Of a stretch of 64,000 bases of DNA, positions 15,894-24,906 are shown in pieces. The stretch is from Bacteroidaceae bacterium (GTDB lineage: Bacteria > Bacteroidota > Bacteroidia > Bacteroidales > Bacteroidaceae). Each line of letters starts with the position of its first letter. Position 1 is the stretch's first letter. The stretch is from assembly GCA_017469685.1 (NCBI GenBank), contig JAFUFW010000015.1:1-64000 (forward strand), read 5' to 3'. A model generated the notes under the pieces. That model had not been told where the DNA came from and did not search any database. It saw only the letters and a list, made by a program, of their open reading frames with translations. The position numbers and the translations under genes are program-made.

Positions 15894-18260
15894 ATGCCAT
15901 CAAACCTCGTTATCGTAGAGTCGCCGGCAAAAGCCAAGACCATTGAGAAATTCCTTGGCAAGGACTACAAAGTTATGTCGTCCTACGGACACATCCGCGA
16001 CCTCAAGAAGCACAAATTCAGCGTCGACACAGACACCTTCGAACCCGTGTACGAAGTGCCGGCCGACAAACAGAATATAGTCTCACAGCTGAAAACCAAC
16101 GCCAAGAAGGCCGACGTAGTATGGCTCGCATCTGATGAAGACCGAGAGGGAGAAGCCATAGCATGGCATCTGCAGCAGGTGCTCGGCCTCGACCCTGAGG
16201 CCACGAAGCGAATCGTATTCCACGAAATCACCAAGCCCGCCATTCTCGAAGCCATTGAGAAGCCGCGAAAGATCGACCTCGGACTGGTCAACGCACAGCA
16301 GGCCAGGCGCGTGCTCGACCGCATCGTAGGCTTCAAGCTCTCGCCCGTGCTTTGGCGCAAGGTGAAGCCCAACCTCAGCGCAGGCCGTGTGCAAAGCGTA
16401 GCTGTGCGGCTCATCGTGGAGCGAGAGCGCGAGGTGCAGGCCTTCGAGCCGGAGGCCTACTACCGCGTCACAGCCCAGATGGTGAAAGCCGACGGCACAA
16501 CCTTCCGCGCCGATCTCAACCGCCGCTTCCAAAGCGAGGACGAGGCGCGAGACTTCCTCGAGAGCATCAAAGAGGCTACATTCACCATAGAAGACATACA
16601 AAAACGCCCAATTCATCGATCGCCCGCACCACCCTTCACCACCAGCACGCTGCAACAGGAAGCGGCACACAAGCTCGGGCTGCCCGTATCGCAGACCATG
16701 CTCATAGCACAACGGCTCTATGAGAGCGGACTCATCACCTACATGCGTACCGACAGCCTCAACCTGTCAAGACTCGCTCTCGCAGCAAGCAAGACTGTGA
16801 TAACGGAGCAGATGGGAGAGCAGTACGTGAAGATACGGAGCTACCACACCTCAAGCAAAGGCGCACAGGAGGCACACGAAGCCATACGCCCAACGTACCT
16901 CGACCGCACCGACATAAGCCAGGGACGCGCCGCACGCAACCAGCAGGAGCGACGACTCTACGAGCTTATATGGAAGCGAACCATCGCCAGCCAGATGGCC
17001 GACGCTGAGCTCGAGAAGACAAACGTCACCATAAGCATCGACGGACATCAGGAGAAATTCGTGGCTACAGGTGAAGTTGTGACCTTCGACGGCTTCCTGA
17101 AAGTGTACAGAGACACCGAGGTAGCCGACACTGCCGAGACAACCGATGCCACCGAAGGCACGGCTCTCCTGCCAGCCTTAGCCCTCGGCGAAAGCCTCAC
17201 AGACAACGAGGTACAGGCCATAGAGCGATTCACACAGCGACCACAGCGCTACAACGAAGCCAGCCTCGTACGCAAGCTCGAAGAGCTCGGCATAGGGCGC
17301 CCGTCGACCTACGCCCCTACCATCAGCACCATACAGCAACGCGAATACGTGGCAAAGAACGACAAACCCGGCGAACAACGCTCGTACCACACACTGACGC
17401 TCGCTGACGGAAAGATAAAAACGGCCACACACAAAGTCACCCTGGGCGCAGAGCGCGGGCGCCTCGTGCCTACCGACACCGGCATCGTGGTCAACGACTT
17501 CCTCATGCAGTACTTCCCAACTATCATGGACTATAACTTCACCGCCGACGTTGAGAAGGAGTTCGACGCCATAGCCGACGGACAGGAAGAGTGGCAGGGT
17601 ATGATACACAACTTCTACGAGACGCTCGACCCTCTCGTGGAGAAAACGCTCAACAGCAAAAACGAACTGCGAGCCGGCGAACGCCTCCTGGGCAACGACC
17701 CCGCCACAGGCCTGCCCGTCAGCGTAAAGATCGGACGCTTCGGGCCAGTAGCTCAGCTCGGCGAGGCCAGCGACACGGCCAAACCACGCTTCGCACAGCT
17801 CAACAAGGGCCAAAGCATCGAGACCATCACACTCGACGAGGCTCTCGAGCTGTTCCGTCTGCCCCGCATACTCGGGCAGTTCGAAGGCGACGACGTCAAC
17901 GTAGGCCGGGGACGCTACGGCTTCTACGTCCTCAACCAGAAAAAATTCGTCAGCATACCCGACTCGCTCGACCCCTTCACACTCACACTCGACGAGGCCA
18001 TAGAACTCATCAAAGCCAAACGACAGGACGAGACCGACCGCCACATCAAAGCCTTCGACGAAGAGCCTGACCTCGAAATCGTGAACGGGCGCTACGGACC
18101 ATACATAGTCTACAAAGGCAACAACTACCACCTCACCAAGCCGTTGCAGAAGCGGGCTGCTGAGCTGAGCCTCGAGGAATGCATGGACATCATCAAGGAA
18201 CAGAACGAACACCCAAAGACGACTGCCACCACACGACGACGCTTCGCCAAGCGGAAGTAA
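15894..18260 (+). CDS. topA: DNA topoisomerase I
   Basis: This 788-aa type IA topoisomerase relaxes negative supercoils. The Toprim domain opens with NLVIVESPAKAKTIEKFLG and carries the acidic ASDEDREGEAIAWH. The active-site tyrosine is Tyr283 in GLITYMRTDS. Downstream are HEAIRPT and the LVRKLEELGIGRPSTYAPTI motif. The C-terminus has repeated topoisomerase C-terminal modules (VKIGRFGPVAQLG, VGRGRYGFYVLN, IVNGRYGPYIVYKGNNY) ending in a basic tail. The four-cysteine zinc fingers of the E. coli enzyme are absent, which is usual for Bacteroidetes. A long open frame on the other strand (17178-18824) is a GC-driven shadow. aroK follows after 75 nt. Confidence 0.97.
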   Translation: MPSNLVIVESPAKAKTIEKFLGKDYKVMSSYGHIRDLKKHKFSVDTDTFEPVYEVPADKQNIVSQLKTNAKKADVVWLASDEDREGEAIAWHLQQVLGLDPEATKRIVFHEITKPAILEAIEKPRKIDLGLVNAQQARRVLDRIVGFKLSPVLWRKVKPNLSAGRVQSVAVRLIVEREREVQAFEPEAYYRVTAQMVKADGTTFRADLNRRFQSEDEARDFLESIKEATFTIEDIQKRPIHRSPAPPFTTSTLQQEAAHKLGLPVSQTMLIAQRLYESGLITYMRTDSLNLSRLALAASKTVITEQMGEQYVKIRSYHTSSKGAQEAHEAIRPTYLDRTDISQGRAARNQQERRLYELIWKRTIASQMADAELEKTNVTISIDGHQEKFVATGEVVTFDGFLKVYRDTEVADTAETTDATEGTALLPALALGESLTDNEVQAIERFTQRPQRYNEASLVRKLEELGIGRPSTYAPTISTIQQREYVAKNDKPGEQRSYHTLTLADGKIKTATHKVTLGAERGRLVPTDTGIVVNDFLMQYFPTIMDYNFTADVEKEFDAIADGQEEWQGMIHNFYETLDPLVEKTLNSKNELRAGERLLGNDPATGLPVSVKIGRFGPVAQLGEASDTAKPRFAQLNKGQSIETITLDEALELFRLPRILGQFEGDDVNVGRGRYGFYVLNQKKFVSIPDSLDPFTLTLDEAIELIKAKRQDETDRHIKAFDEEPDLEIVNGRYGPYIVYKGNNYHLTKPLQKRAAELSLEECMDIIKEQNEHPKTTATTRRRFAKRK

Positions 18261-18335
18261 GGCAACAAAGCCTTTGAAGGCAAACACTGAACGGCAAACA
18301 CCGAACGTAAAACCATAAACATAAAGACACAACGA

Positions 18336-18863
18336 ATGATACGAATCATTCTCATTGGATATATGGGCGCAGGAAAGACCACCGTAGGCAAGGCACTTGC
18401 TGCCGACCTGGGCGTCACTTTCTACGACCTCGACTGGTACATCACCATGCGCTACCGGCGCAGCGTTTCCGAAATATTTGCCGAGAGGGGCGAGGAAGGC
18501 TTCCGCGACCTCGAACAACGAATGCTCCACGAAGTGGCTGAGTTCGAGAACGTCGTCGTGAGCTGCGGCGGAGGCACACCTTGCTTCTTCGACAATATGG
18601 ACTACATGAACTCGCTCGCCGACACCGTCTACCTCAAAGCCGAGCCCGAAGTGCTGACCAAACACCTGCTCATGGGCAAAGGACGGCGCCCTCTCATCGA
18701 AGGCAAGACGCCCGAAGAGCTCGAAGACTACATCAAACAGACACTCGTCGCGCGCGAACCTTTCTATACTAAAGCTAAATACAGCATCGACGTCTCGCTG
18801 CTCGACACGGCCGTCAAGGTGCAAGAGAGTGTACGCCTAATAAGAGAACTGTTAAAGGTATAA
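18336..18863 (+). CDS. aroK: Shikimate kinase
   Basis: This 175-aa cytoplasmic kinase phosphorylates shikimate in aromatic amino-acid synthesis. The P-loop is GYMGAGKTTVG (about 8-18), the shikimate-binding aspartate and arginine lie in FYDLDWYI and FRDLEQRML, the substrate loop is SCGGGTPC, and the lid arginine sits in GKGRRPLIEG. Length is typical. It is followed by speA after only 4 nt, so aroK-speA-argB probably form one operon. The 75-nt gap to topA contains a short direct repeat (GGCAAACAcTGAAC twice) but no clear promoter. Confidence 0.95.
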   Translation: MIRIILIGYMGAGKTTVGKALAADLGVTFYDLDWYITMRYRRSVSEIFAERGEEGFRDLEQRMLHEVAEFENVVVSCGGGTPCFFDNMDYMNSLADTVYLKAEPEVLTKHLLMGKGRRPLIEGKTPEELEDYIKQTLVAREPFYTKAKYSIDVSLLDTAVKVQESVRLIRELLKV

Positions 18864-18867
18864 TAAA

Positions 18868-20760
18868 ATGAAGAAATGGCGCATTGAAGACTCCGAGGAG
18901 CTCTACAACATCAAGGGCTGGGGAGTAAGCTACTTTGGCATCAACGAAAAGGGACACGTCTACGTCACGCCAAAGAAAAACAGCGTGCAAGTCGACCTCA
19001 AGGAAGTGGTCGACGAACTGGCCACACGCCACGTCACGGCTCCCATGCTCCTACGTTTCCCCGACATCCTCGACAATCGCATCGAGAAAACCGATGAGTG
19101 TTTCCGCAAAGCGGCCAAGGAATACGACTATCAGGCCGAGCATTTCATCATCTTCCCCGTGAAGGTCAACCAGATGAGACCCGTCGTAGAAGAAATCATA
19201 AGCCACGGCAAGCGCTACAACCTCGGGCTCGAAGCCGGTTCAAAGCCAGAGTTGCACGCCGTGCTGGCTACCAACATGGACTCCGACAGCCTCATCATCT
19301 GCAACGGACACAAGGATCAAAACTTCATCGAGCTGGCCCTGCTGGCACAGAAGATGGGCAAACGCGTCTTCCTCGTCATAGAGAAGCTGCCCGAACTTAA
19401 GATCATTGCTGAGACAGCACAGCGCCTCGGCGTGCGACCAAACCTCGGCATTCGCATCAAACTCGCGGCTGGCGGCAGCGGCAAATGGGTCGAGAGCGGC
19501 GGAGATGCCTCGAAATTCGGTCTGAACTCCTCAGAACTGCTCATGGCTCTGCAGCTCCTTGACGAAATGGGACTGCGCGACTGCCTCAAACTGCTCCACT
19601 TCCACATCGGCAGCCAGATAACCAAGATACGCCGAATCTCCACAGCCTTGCGCGAAGCAGCCCAGTTCTACGTGCAACTCCACCAGATGGGATTCGACAT
19701 AGAGTTCATCGACTGCGGCGGAGGCCTCGGCGTAGACTACGACGGCACCCGCTCCAGCAATTCCGAAAGCTCTGTCAACTACAGCATTCAGGAGTACGTC
19801 AACGACTGCGTTTACAACCTCGTGGAGGCGGCAAACAAGAATAATATCCCACATCCCAATATCATCACCGAGGGCGGACGCTCTCTCACAGCCCACCACA
19901 GCGTGCTCATCGTCGATGTGCTCGAGAGCGTGTGCGCTCCGCAGATGCCTGAAGACTTCCAACCAGGCGAGACAGACCACAAACTCGTCCACGACCTCAC
20001 CGAGATATGGGACAAGCTCTCCAACCGCTCGCTCCTCGAAGACTGGCACGACGCCGAGGACATCCGCGAAGAAGCCCTTGACCTTTTCCGCCACGGAATC
20101 ATTGACCTCAAGACAAGAGCCCAGATAGAATCCATCTACTGGGCAATCAGTCACGAGGTGGCAGAGCTCGCACACCACCAGAAGCACGTGCCCGACGAGC
20201 TGCGAGTCTTGGACAAGCAGATGGCCGACAAGTACTTCTGCAACTTCTCGCTCTTCCAGTCCATGCCTGACTCCTGGGCCCTCGACCAGCTCTTCCCAAT
20301 CATGCCCATAGCTCGCCTCGGCGAACAACCTACGCGCAGCGCCACCCTCCAGGACATCACCTGCGACTCCGACGGCAAGATAACCACTTACGTCAACGGC
20401 GGACACCAGACCAACTACATCCCCCTCCACTCCGTGAAGGCCGACGAGCACTACTATATCGGCGTATTCCTCGTTGGTGCCTACCAGGAAATCCTCGGCA
20501 ATATGCACAACCTATTCGGCGACACCAACGCCGTCCACATATCTGTAAACCGCGACAGCTATGACATAGAACAGGTAATCGACGGAGAGACTGTGGCCGA
20601 CGTGCTGGAGTACGTACAATATGACCCGAAAAAACTCGTCCGCCGACTTGAGATCTGGGTGAGCCGGGCTATTAAGGACGGCAAGATTACCGAGGCCGAA
20701 GGCAAGGAATTTATCAGCAACTACCGTGCAGGACTGTACGGGTACACCTATTTGGAATGA
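18868..20760 (+). CDS. speA: Biosynthetic arginine decarboxylase
   Basis: This 630-aa PLP enzyme makes agmatine from arginine, the first step of plant/bacterial-type polyamine synthesis. The PLP lysine is Lys99 in IIFPVKVNQMRPVVEEI; the glycine-rich DCGGGLGVDYDG and NIITEGGRSLTAHHSVLI match the alanine-racemase-like fold III, and the SLFQSMPDSWALDQLFPIMPIARL and GAYQEILGNMHNLFGDTNAVH stretches are characteristic of SpeA. Length fits the family. The last four bases (ATGA) overlap the argB start, indicating translational coupling of an arginine-consuming and an arginine-making enzyme. Confidence 0.96.
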   Translation: MKKWRIEDSEELYNIKGWGVSYFGINEKGHVYVTPKKNSVQVDLKEVVDELATRHVTAPMLLRFPDILDNRIEKTDECFRKAAKEYDYQAEHFIIFPVKVNQMRPVVEEIISHGKRYNLGLEAGSKPELHAVLATNMDSDSLIICNGHKDQNFIELALLAQKMGKRVFLVIEKLPELKIIAETAQRLGVRPNLGIRIKLAAGGSGKWVESGGDASKFGLNSSELLMALQLLDEMGLRDCLKLLHFHIGSQITKIRRISTALREAAQFYVQLHQMGFDIEFIDCGGGLGVDYDGTRSSNSESSVNYSIQEYVNDCVYNLVEAANKNNIPHPNIITEGGRSLTAHHSVLIVDVLESVCAPQMPEDFQPGETDHKLVHDLTEIWDKLSNRSLLEDWHDAEDIREEALDLFRHGIIDLKTRAQIESIYWAISHEVAELAHHQKHVPDELRVLDKQMADKYFCNFSLFQSMPDSWALDQLFPIMPIARLGEQPTRSATLQDITCDSDGKITTYVNGGHQTNYIPLHSVKADEHYYIGVFLVGAYQEILGNMHNLFGDTNAVHISVNRDSYDIEQVIDGETVADVLEYVQYDPKKLVRRLEIWVSRAIKDGKITEAEGKEFISNYRAGLYGYTYLE

Positions 20761-21515
20761 CGGAAGTAATAAAGGTGGGCGGAGCCGTAGTTGAGGACGT
20801 CGAGCAGCTGGCAGCTCTCCTTGACGCCTTTGCAAAGCTCGGGAGCCCTAAAATCCTCGTTCATGGCGGAGGACGCTCTGCCACACGACTGGCCGGACAG
20901 CTGGGCGTGGAAAGCCACATGGCCGGCGGGCGCCGCATCACCGAGGAGAAGATGCTGAAGATTGTCACGATGGTCTATGGCGGCCTCGTCAATAAGAACA
21001 TCGTAGCGAAGCTGCAAGCACGGGGCGTCAATGCTCTCGGCCTGACCGGAGCCGACCTCAACCTCATACGTGCTCACCGCCGCCCCACGACACCCGAAGG
21101 CATCGACTTCGGCTTTGTGGGCGACGTCGACAGCGCCGACGGCGCTCGCCTGCAGCAGCTCCTCGACGCAGGCATCACTCCTGTCGTCGCCCCCCTTACC
21201 CACGACGGCCGTGGCCTGCTGCTGAACACTAATGCCGACACCATCGCTATGGCCGTTGCCACAGCTCTGCCGGAACAGACGTCGCTCACTTTCTGCTTCG
21301 ATCTCCCCGGCGTACTCCGCGATGCCAAGGACCCGTCGACGCTCATCCCGAGGCTCACCGAGGCGGACTTCCGTGCACTCGTGGCCGACGGCACTATTGC
21401 CGGCGGTATGATTCCCAAGCTCGAGAACGCCTTCAAAGCGCTGCGCGAAGGCGTAATAAAAGTCCGCATCACCAGCTTCCACGACCTTCAGGGCGGCACT
21501 GTGATTACCCTCTGA
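20757..21515 (+). CDS. argB: Acetylglutamate kinase (possibly N-succinylglutamate kinase)
   Basis: This 252-aa amino-acid kinase has the expected N-terminal lysine (VIKVGGAVV), the glycine-rich ILVHGGGRSATRLAG, the AGGRRITEEKML substrate region, NTNADTIA and the C-terminal GGMIPKLENAFKAL. It phosphorylates N-acylglutamate in arginine synthesis. Bacteroides species use N-succinylated rather than N-acetylated intermediates for arginine, so the true substrate here may be N-succinylglutamate; that is from knowledge of relatives, not from residues I can assign. The start overlaps the speA stop by 4 nt. Confidence 0.94.
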   Translation: MTEVIKVGGAVVEDVEQLAALLDAFAKLGSPKILVHGGGRSATRLAGQLGVESHMAGGRRITEEKMLKIVTMVYGGLVNKNIVAKLQARGVNALGLTGADLNLIRAHRRPTTPEGIDFGFVGDVDSADGARLQQLLDAGITPVVAPLTHDGRGLLLNTNADTIAMAVATALPEQTSLTFCFDLPGVLRDAKDPSTLIPRLTEADFRALVADGTIAGGMIPKLENAFKALREGVIKVRITSFHDLQGGTVITL

Positions 21516-21557
21516 TATAATTACTTTCACCTTTCATCCTATCCCTTCCCCAAATAC

Positions 21558-22028
21558 GTGGACTTCCGCACAGACATCCTTCCTCATCGCGACCGCCTCT
21601 ACCGCCTCGCACTCGGCATCACGATGCACACGGGCGAGGCTGAGGACGTCGTGCAGGAGACTATGATACGCGCCTGGGAACGGCGTACGGAGTGGCCCAT
21701 GATAAAGAACATGGGCGGATGGCTGGCCCTTATCTGCCGCAACCTCGCCCTCGACAGCAAGAAGCGCCAGGCTCGCACGGCATTTGCACATGTGGAAATG
21801 CCAAGCGACGAGGGCCGACGCATCGAAGCCCGCGACACTCTCGACTATATCCTCCGCATAGCAGCCACGCTTCCGCCGCCCCAGGACGACATCTTCCGCC
21901 TCCGCGACATCGAAGGCCTCAGCTATCAGGAGATAGCCCTACAGCTCGATATCAGCGAAGATCAGGTCCGTGTGTACCTGCACCGCGCCCGAAAGCGGTT
22001 GCGCGAGCAGATTGTTAATAAAATATAA
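21558..22028 (+). CDS. ECF-type RNA polymerase sigma factor
   Basis: This 156-aa protein has the two-domain ECF layout: region 2 (about 10-75; LPHRDRLYRLALGIT, AEDVVQETMIRAWE, GGWLALICRNLALDSKKR) and region 4 (about 100-150; LPPPQDDIFRLRDIEGLSYQEIALQLDISEDQVRVYLHRARKRL). The start is GTG at 21558; no ATG lies at a sensible position. It follows argB by 42 nt. The next gene encodes a single-span membrane protein that could be its anti-sigma partner. Bacteroidales ECF pairs often govern surface nutrient uptake, but no TonB receptor lies beside this one. Confidence 0.92.
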   Translation: MDFRTDILPHRDRLYRLALGITMHTGEAEDVVQETMIRAWERRTEWPMIKNMGGWLALICRNLALDSKKRQARTAFAHVEMPSDEGRRIEARDTLDYILRIAATLPPPQDDIFRLRDIEGLSYQEIALQLDISEDQVRVYLHRARKRLREQIVNKI

Positions 22029-22035
22029 ATAAAGA

Positions 22036-22062
22036 GCGCCGGCTGTAACTTTCAGCCGGCGC
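22036..22062. repeat. 10-bp hairpin between sigma factor and its partner
   Basis: GCGCCGGCTG (22036-22045) pairs perfectly with CAGCCGGCGC (22053-22062) around a 7-nt loop. No T-run follows, so it may be an RNA-stability or partial-termination hairpin between two genes expected to be co-expressed. Confidence 0.7.
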
Positions 22063-22098
22063 CAGTCGTCATCCTAACAGATACGCACAGATACCCGT

Positions 22099-22563
22099 AT
22101 GGACTACAAGTACATCGAACAGCTCATTGACCACTACTTCGAGGGTGAGACCACTCTCGAGGAGGAGCACATCCTGCGTGAGTTCTTCGCTCAAGGCGAG
22201 GTGCCCGAGCACCTGCGCCAATGGCAGCAGTTCTTCCGCAGCGAAGCCGAGCTGTCAGGAGCTCACTTGGACGAGCGTTTCGACCGTCGCATCATGGAGC
22301 TCGTGGGCGAGACGCACGTCACCGCCCGCCGTATCACATTGGCTCGCCGCCTGCGCCCCCTGTTCAAAGCAGCGGCATTCGTGGCCTTCGCCATCGTCAT
22401 AGGCACAGCCTTGGAGCACGCCACCTCGCTCTCCACGCCAGCGGAGCCGCAAGGCGAGGCGGTAGTTCAAGACGAATTTGACCCAGGCGAAGCTACACCT
22501 CTGGACATCCGCTCGGCCGAAGTCGTAGAGATGCCGGACAGCACCAAGGCAAACGTACACTAA
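22099..22563 (+). CDS. Single-span membrane protein, probable anti-sigma factor
   Basis: This 154-aa protein opens with a cytoplasmic acidic region (YIEQLIDHYFEGETTLEEEHILREFFAQGEVPEHLRQW) that matches the N-terminus common to small Bacteroidales proteins encoded after ECF sigma factors. One membrane segment follows (FKAAAFVAFAIVIGTALEHA, about 93-112), then a ~40-residue acidic tail outside. Length and position suggest an anti-sigma factor or membrane regulator of the upstream sigma factor. There is no zinc-binding HxxxCxxC motif, so it is not a ZAS-type anti-sigma. Function is inferred from context. Confidence 0.7.
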   Translation: MDYKYIEQLIDHYFEGETTLEEEHILREFFAQGEVPEHLRQWQQFFRSEAELSGAHLDERFDRRIMELVGETHVTARRITLARRLRPLFKAAAFVAFAIVIGTALEHATSLSTPAEPQGEAVVQDEFDPGEATPLDIRSAEVVEMPDSTKANVH

Positions 22564-22694
22564 GAATTCATTTTTGCTTTTTCTATAAAACAACAGTTAG
22601 TGCTTATCTTGTGATACATTTCCCTGCAAACGAAGCTGTGAAGCTTCACCCCGTAATTAATTCTCAAGAATAATTAAGCATGTAACAATGAACT

Positions 22695-22722
22695 GAGGGC
22701 GACCGTGAGGCCGCCCTCTTTT
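22695..22722 (+). terminator. Hairpin terminator after the sigma/anti-sigma unit
   Basis: GAGGGCG (22695-22701) pairs with CGCCCTC (22712-22718), followed by TTTT. It sits in the convergent gap before the minus-strand barrel gene ending at 22771. Confidence 0.7.
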
Positions 22723-22770
22723 CGTATACACCCCATACTTCTTTGAGGCGACGGATTCAAGGAGTGGATG

Positions 22771-24825
22771 TTATCGCTTGAACTGCCAGCGGGCAAGCAG
22801 TTGCAGATCGGTGCGCCAGGGCGAGCGTATAGTGGTTGGCCCAGAGGAGATGCGGTCGCGGTTGTGGTAGTGAGTGACGCCGCACTTCGCCTGCAGCTGC
22901 CAGCGGCGCGAGGCTTGCCACCGCACACTGGCGGCCAGACGCTCGCCCTTGCCGAAGAGATTAACCATGCCGAAGGACTGGAATAGGCTGGGCTCGTAGA
23001 GGAACAGGCGGCTGTCGTAGGCCCCAGAGGTATAGGCAGCAGGCGATCCGAGGCCCGTGGCAAAGAGCGTGGCGGCAAGCGAACAGCGCAGACGCCGGGA
23101 TATGGCGGCGTAATCAATCCGGGGCATAATGGCGATGCCCGATGTCCGCTGGGACGGCGAGGCGGCTGCGACATGCGTTGCGAAGGCTGAAGCCTGAAGC
23201 GAGAGCCGCTCGGAAAGAGTCAGAGAGTAGTTTGCACGCAGGCGGCTGGTGAGGAAGCGGCGGTCGGAGCGTTCCTTACTCTTAAGGCTGTAGCGGATCG
23301 TGAAGCGCTGGAAGCGGCTGATGCTACAGGTAGCCAGCGCCGCAGTCTCGAAGCCTCGGCTGGCTCTCGTCATGCTGTAGCGCGGCCAAGGCGAATAGAA
23401 GAGGTCTACGAAGGCTCGCAGTGCGAAAGGTCCGACTCGGTCGGCATCGGCAAGCAGCGTGATGCCGCTCTCGTTTTGCACGGTAACATTCTCGCCGTAG
23501 GCCGAGGCTAAGGCTGAGAAGTAGTTGCGGGAATAGAAGCGTTGCACGGCCGAGAGGCTGGTGTTGGGATTGAAGCGGAAGGTGGCTTTGTTGAGCGTAG
23601 CCCAGCCTCGACCGGACGAAGGGTTCAGTGCGTCGGTGCTTTCCTTCAAGGCGGCCATGCTCCGCGCCACTTCTCCGCTGACGTAGAGGTTGCGGAGGCG
23701 GAGCGCGTAGTCGGCGCTGACGGCTCCGAACTGATATCCTTCAGGGTAAATCTGCCTATAGAGCGACGTACCCTGGCGGAACTGATGGTCGTAGTATTGG
23801 TACATGGCCGATGCTCCGAGGCGCAGGTGCTGGCCGTCCCAGGCTAAGTGAGCCGCCGTGGTGTGGCAGGCGAGCGACCGTCTGCGCTCGAGCTCCGAGG
23901 CTGTGCGATGGAGTCCGCTGGCATTGACGGCCCGCACGCTGTTGTCGGGCTGCACGGTGGCATCAAGCTGCCGGTAGGAATAAAGGGCTGTAAGTGATAA
24001 GGGGGGGGTAAATCTTACCGTTGCGGCAGCACCTCTGAGGAAACGCTCTTCTTCGGCTGAGCGGTGAGGCCTGAGCACGGCAGGACGTCGCCACAGGCTT
24101 GTTAGCTGCTTCCCGAGGTGAAATCCGTTATTGATGACGAGTCCCTCGCCCATCACGGCTTTGAAGTCGCCCACGATCAGCGTTTCGACGAAGTGCCATC
24201 GCGAGAGCATAGCGTGGGCTCCCCATGCGTCCCACAGTGGGTTCTGGCGGTTGAACATGGGTTCGCCTGCATCCTTCTCGGCACGGGCGCCAAGGTCCCA
24301 ATGGCTGCCCGTCTGCGCCGTGTAGCGCCAACGGTGAGCCAATCCTCGCGCCCAAGGCCATCCGTCGCGGTTGTAGAGGGGCACGTCGAGGCGCGTCATC
24401 ATTTCCTGACGACCGCCTGCGGCCCGGCGCGGCGCCACGGAGGCAGGTTCGTTGCCGACGTAAGTGCAGAGGCTGAGCCATCGCAGTTCCCGCAGCCCGA
24501 GTCCGCGCACGAGGTGCAGTTCGGCCGAAGAGCGTAGCGCTCCGTAGCGGCTGCGATAGTCCATAATAGCCTCCACCTGAGCTTCGCCGAGGAAGGGGAG
24601 GCTCAGGAGCTGCTCGCGCGTTGCTGTGTTCAGGTCGAAGGGGTGTTCGTGGAGGTCTGTAAGCTCGTCAATCTGAGCCTCCAAGGCCGCTGATTCCTCA
24701 CCTCCGGTATAGCTTTCGCCGATTTCCTCTGCCAGTTCCTCTACAATGCTTTCCCAATCGTCGGATTGGGCAAGCGAGGCTAACTGAAACGACACGAATG
24801 CGAAGAGAATAATGAGCTTGCGCAC
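22771..24825 (-). CDS. Helix-hairpin-helix outer-membrane beta-barrel protein
   Basis: This 684-aa exported protein has a signal peptide (MRKLIILFAFVSFQLASLAQ), then a ComEA-type helix-hairpin-helix region (about 60-120; FDLNTATREQLLSLPFLGEAQVEAIMDYR split by the usual turn, then ELHLVRGLGL). The rest is a series of amphipathic beta strands with alternating aromatic residues, ending in LQLLARWQFKR, as expected of an outer-membrane barrel. Such fusions are widespread and uncharacterised in Bacteroidetes; DNA binding by the exported helix-hairpin-helix part is possible but unproven. The coding strand has a C8 tract (24008-24001) in codons for TPPL, a possible slippage site. Confidence 0.85.
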   Translation of the reverse strand: MRKLIILFAFVSFQLASLAQSDDWESIVEELAEEIGESYTGGEESAALEAQIDELTDLHEHPFDLNTATREQLLSLPFLGEAQVEAIMDYRSRYGALRSSAELHLVRGLGLRELRWLSLCTYVGNEPASVAPRRAAGGRQEMMTRLDVPLYNRDGWPWARGLAHRWRYTAQTGSHWDLGARAEKDAGEPMFNRQNPLWDAWGAHAMLSRWHFVETLIVGDFKAVMGEGLVINNGFHLGKQLTSLWRRPAVLRPHRSAEEERFLRGAAATVRFTPPLSLTALYSYRQLDATVQPDNSVRAVNASGLHRTASELERRRSLACHTTAAHLAWDGQHLRLGASAMYQYYDHQFRQGTSLYRQIYPEGYQFGAVSADYALRLRNLYVSGEVARSMAALKESTDALNPSSGRGWATLNKATFRFNPNTSLSAVQRFYSRNYFSALASAYGENVTVQNESGITLLADADRVGPFALRAFVDLFYSPWPRYSMTRASRGFETAALATCSISRFQRFTIRYSLKSKERSDRRFLTSRLRANYSLTLSERLSLQASAFATHVAAASPSQRTSGIAIMPRIDYAAISRRLRCSLAATLFATGLGSPAAYTSGAYDSRLFLYEPSLFQSFGMVNLFGKGERLAASVRWQASRRWQLQAKCGVTHYHNRDRISSGPTTIRSPWRTDLQLLARWQFKR
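24001..24008 (-). repeat. C8 homopolymer tract in the barrel gene
   Basis: Eight consecutive G on the plus strand (C on the coding strand) encode part of F-T-P-P-L. A gain or loss of one base would shift the frame about 270 codons into an outer-membrane protein. Confidence 0.6.
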
Positions 24826-24906
24826 GAAATGTGACTTACATTAGGAAAATCGGGTGATATATGAAAGGCATTGGCCTGTCTCAGCTGTAGGAAATCCCCA
24901 AAGGCC

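Noticed and set aside
17178..18824. 548-aa open frame antisense to topA/aroK
   Set aside because: It overlaps two clearly conserved genes and arises from GC-rich codon bias; no domain recognised.
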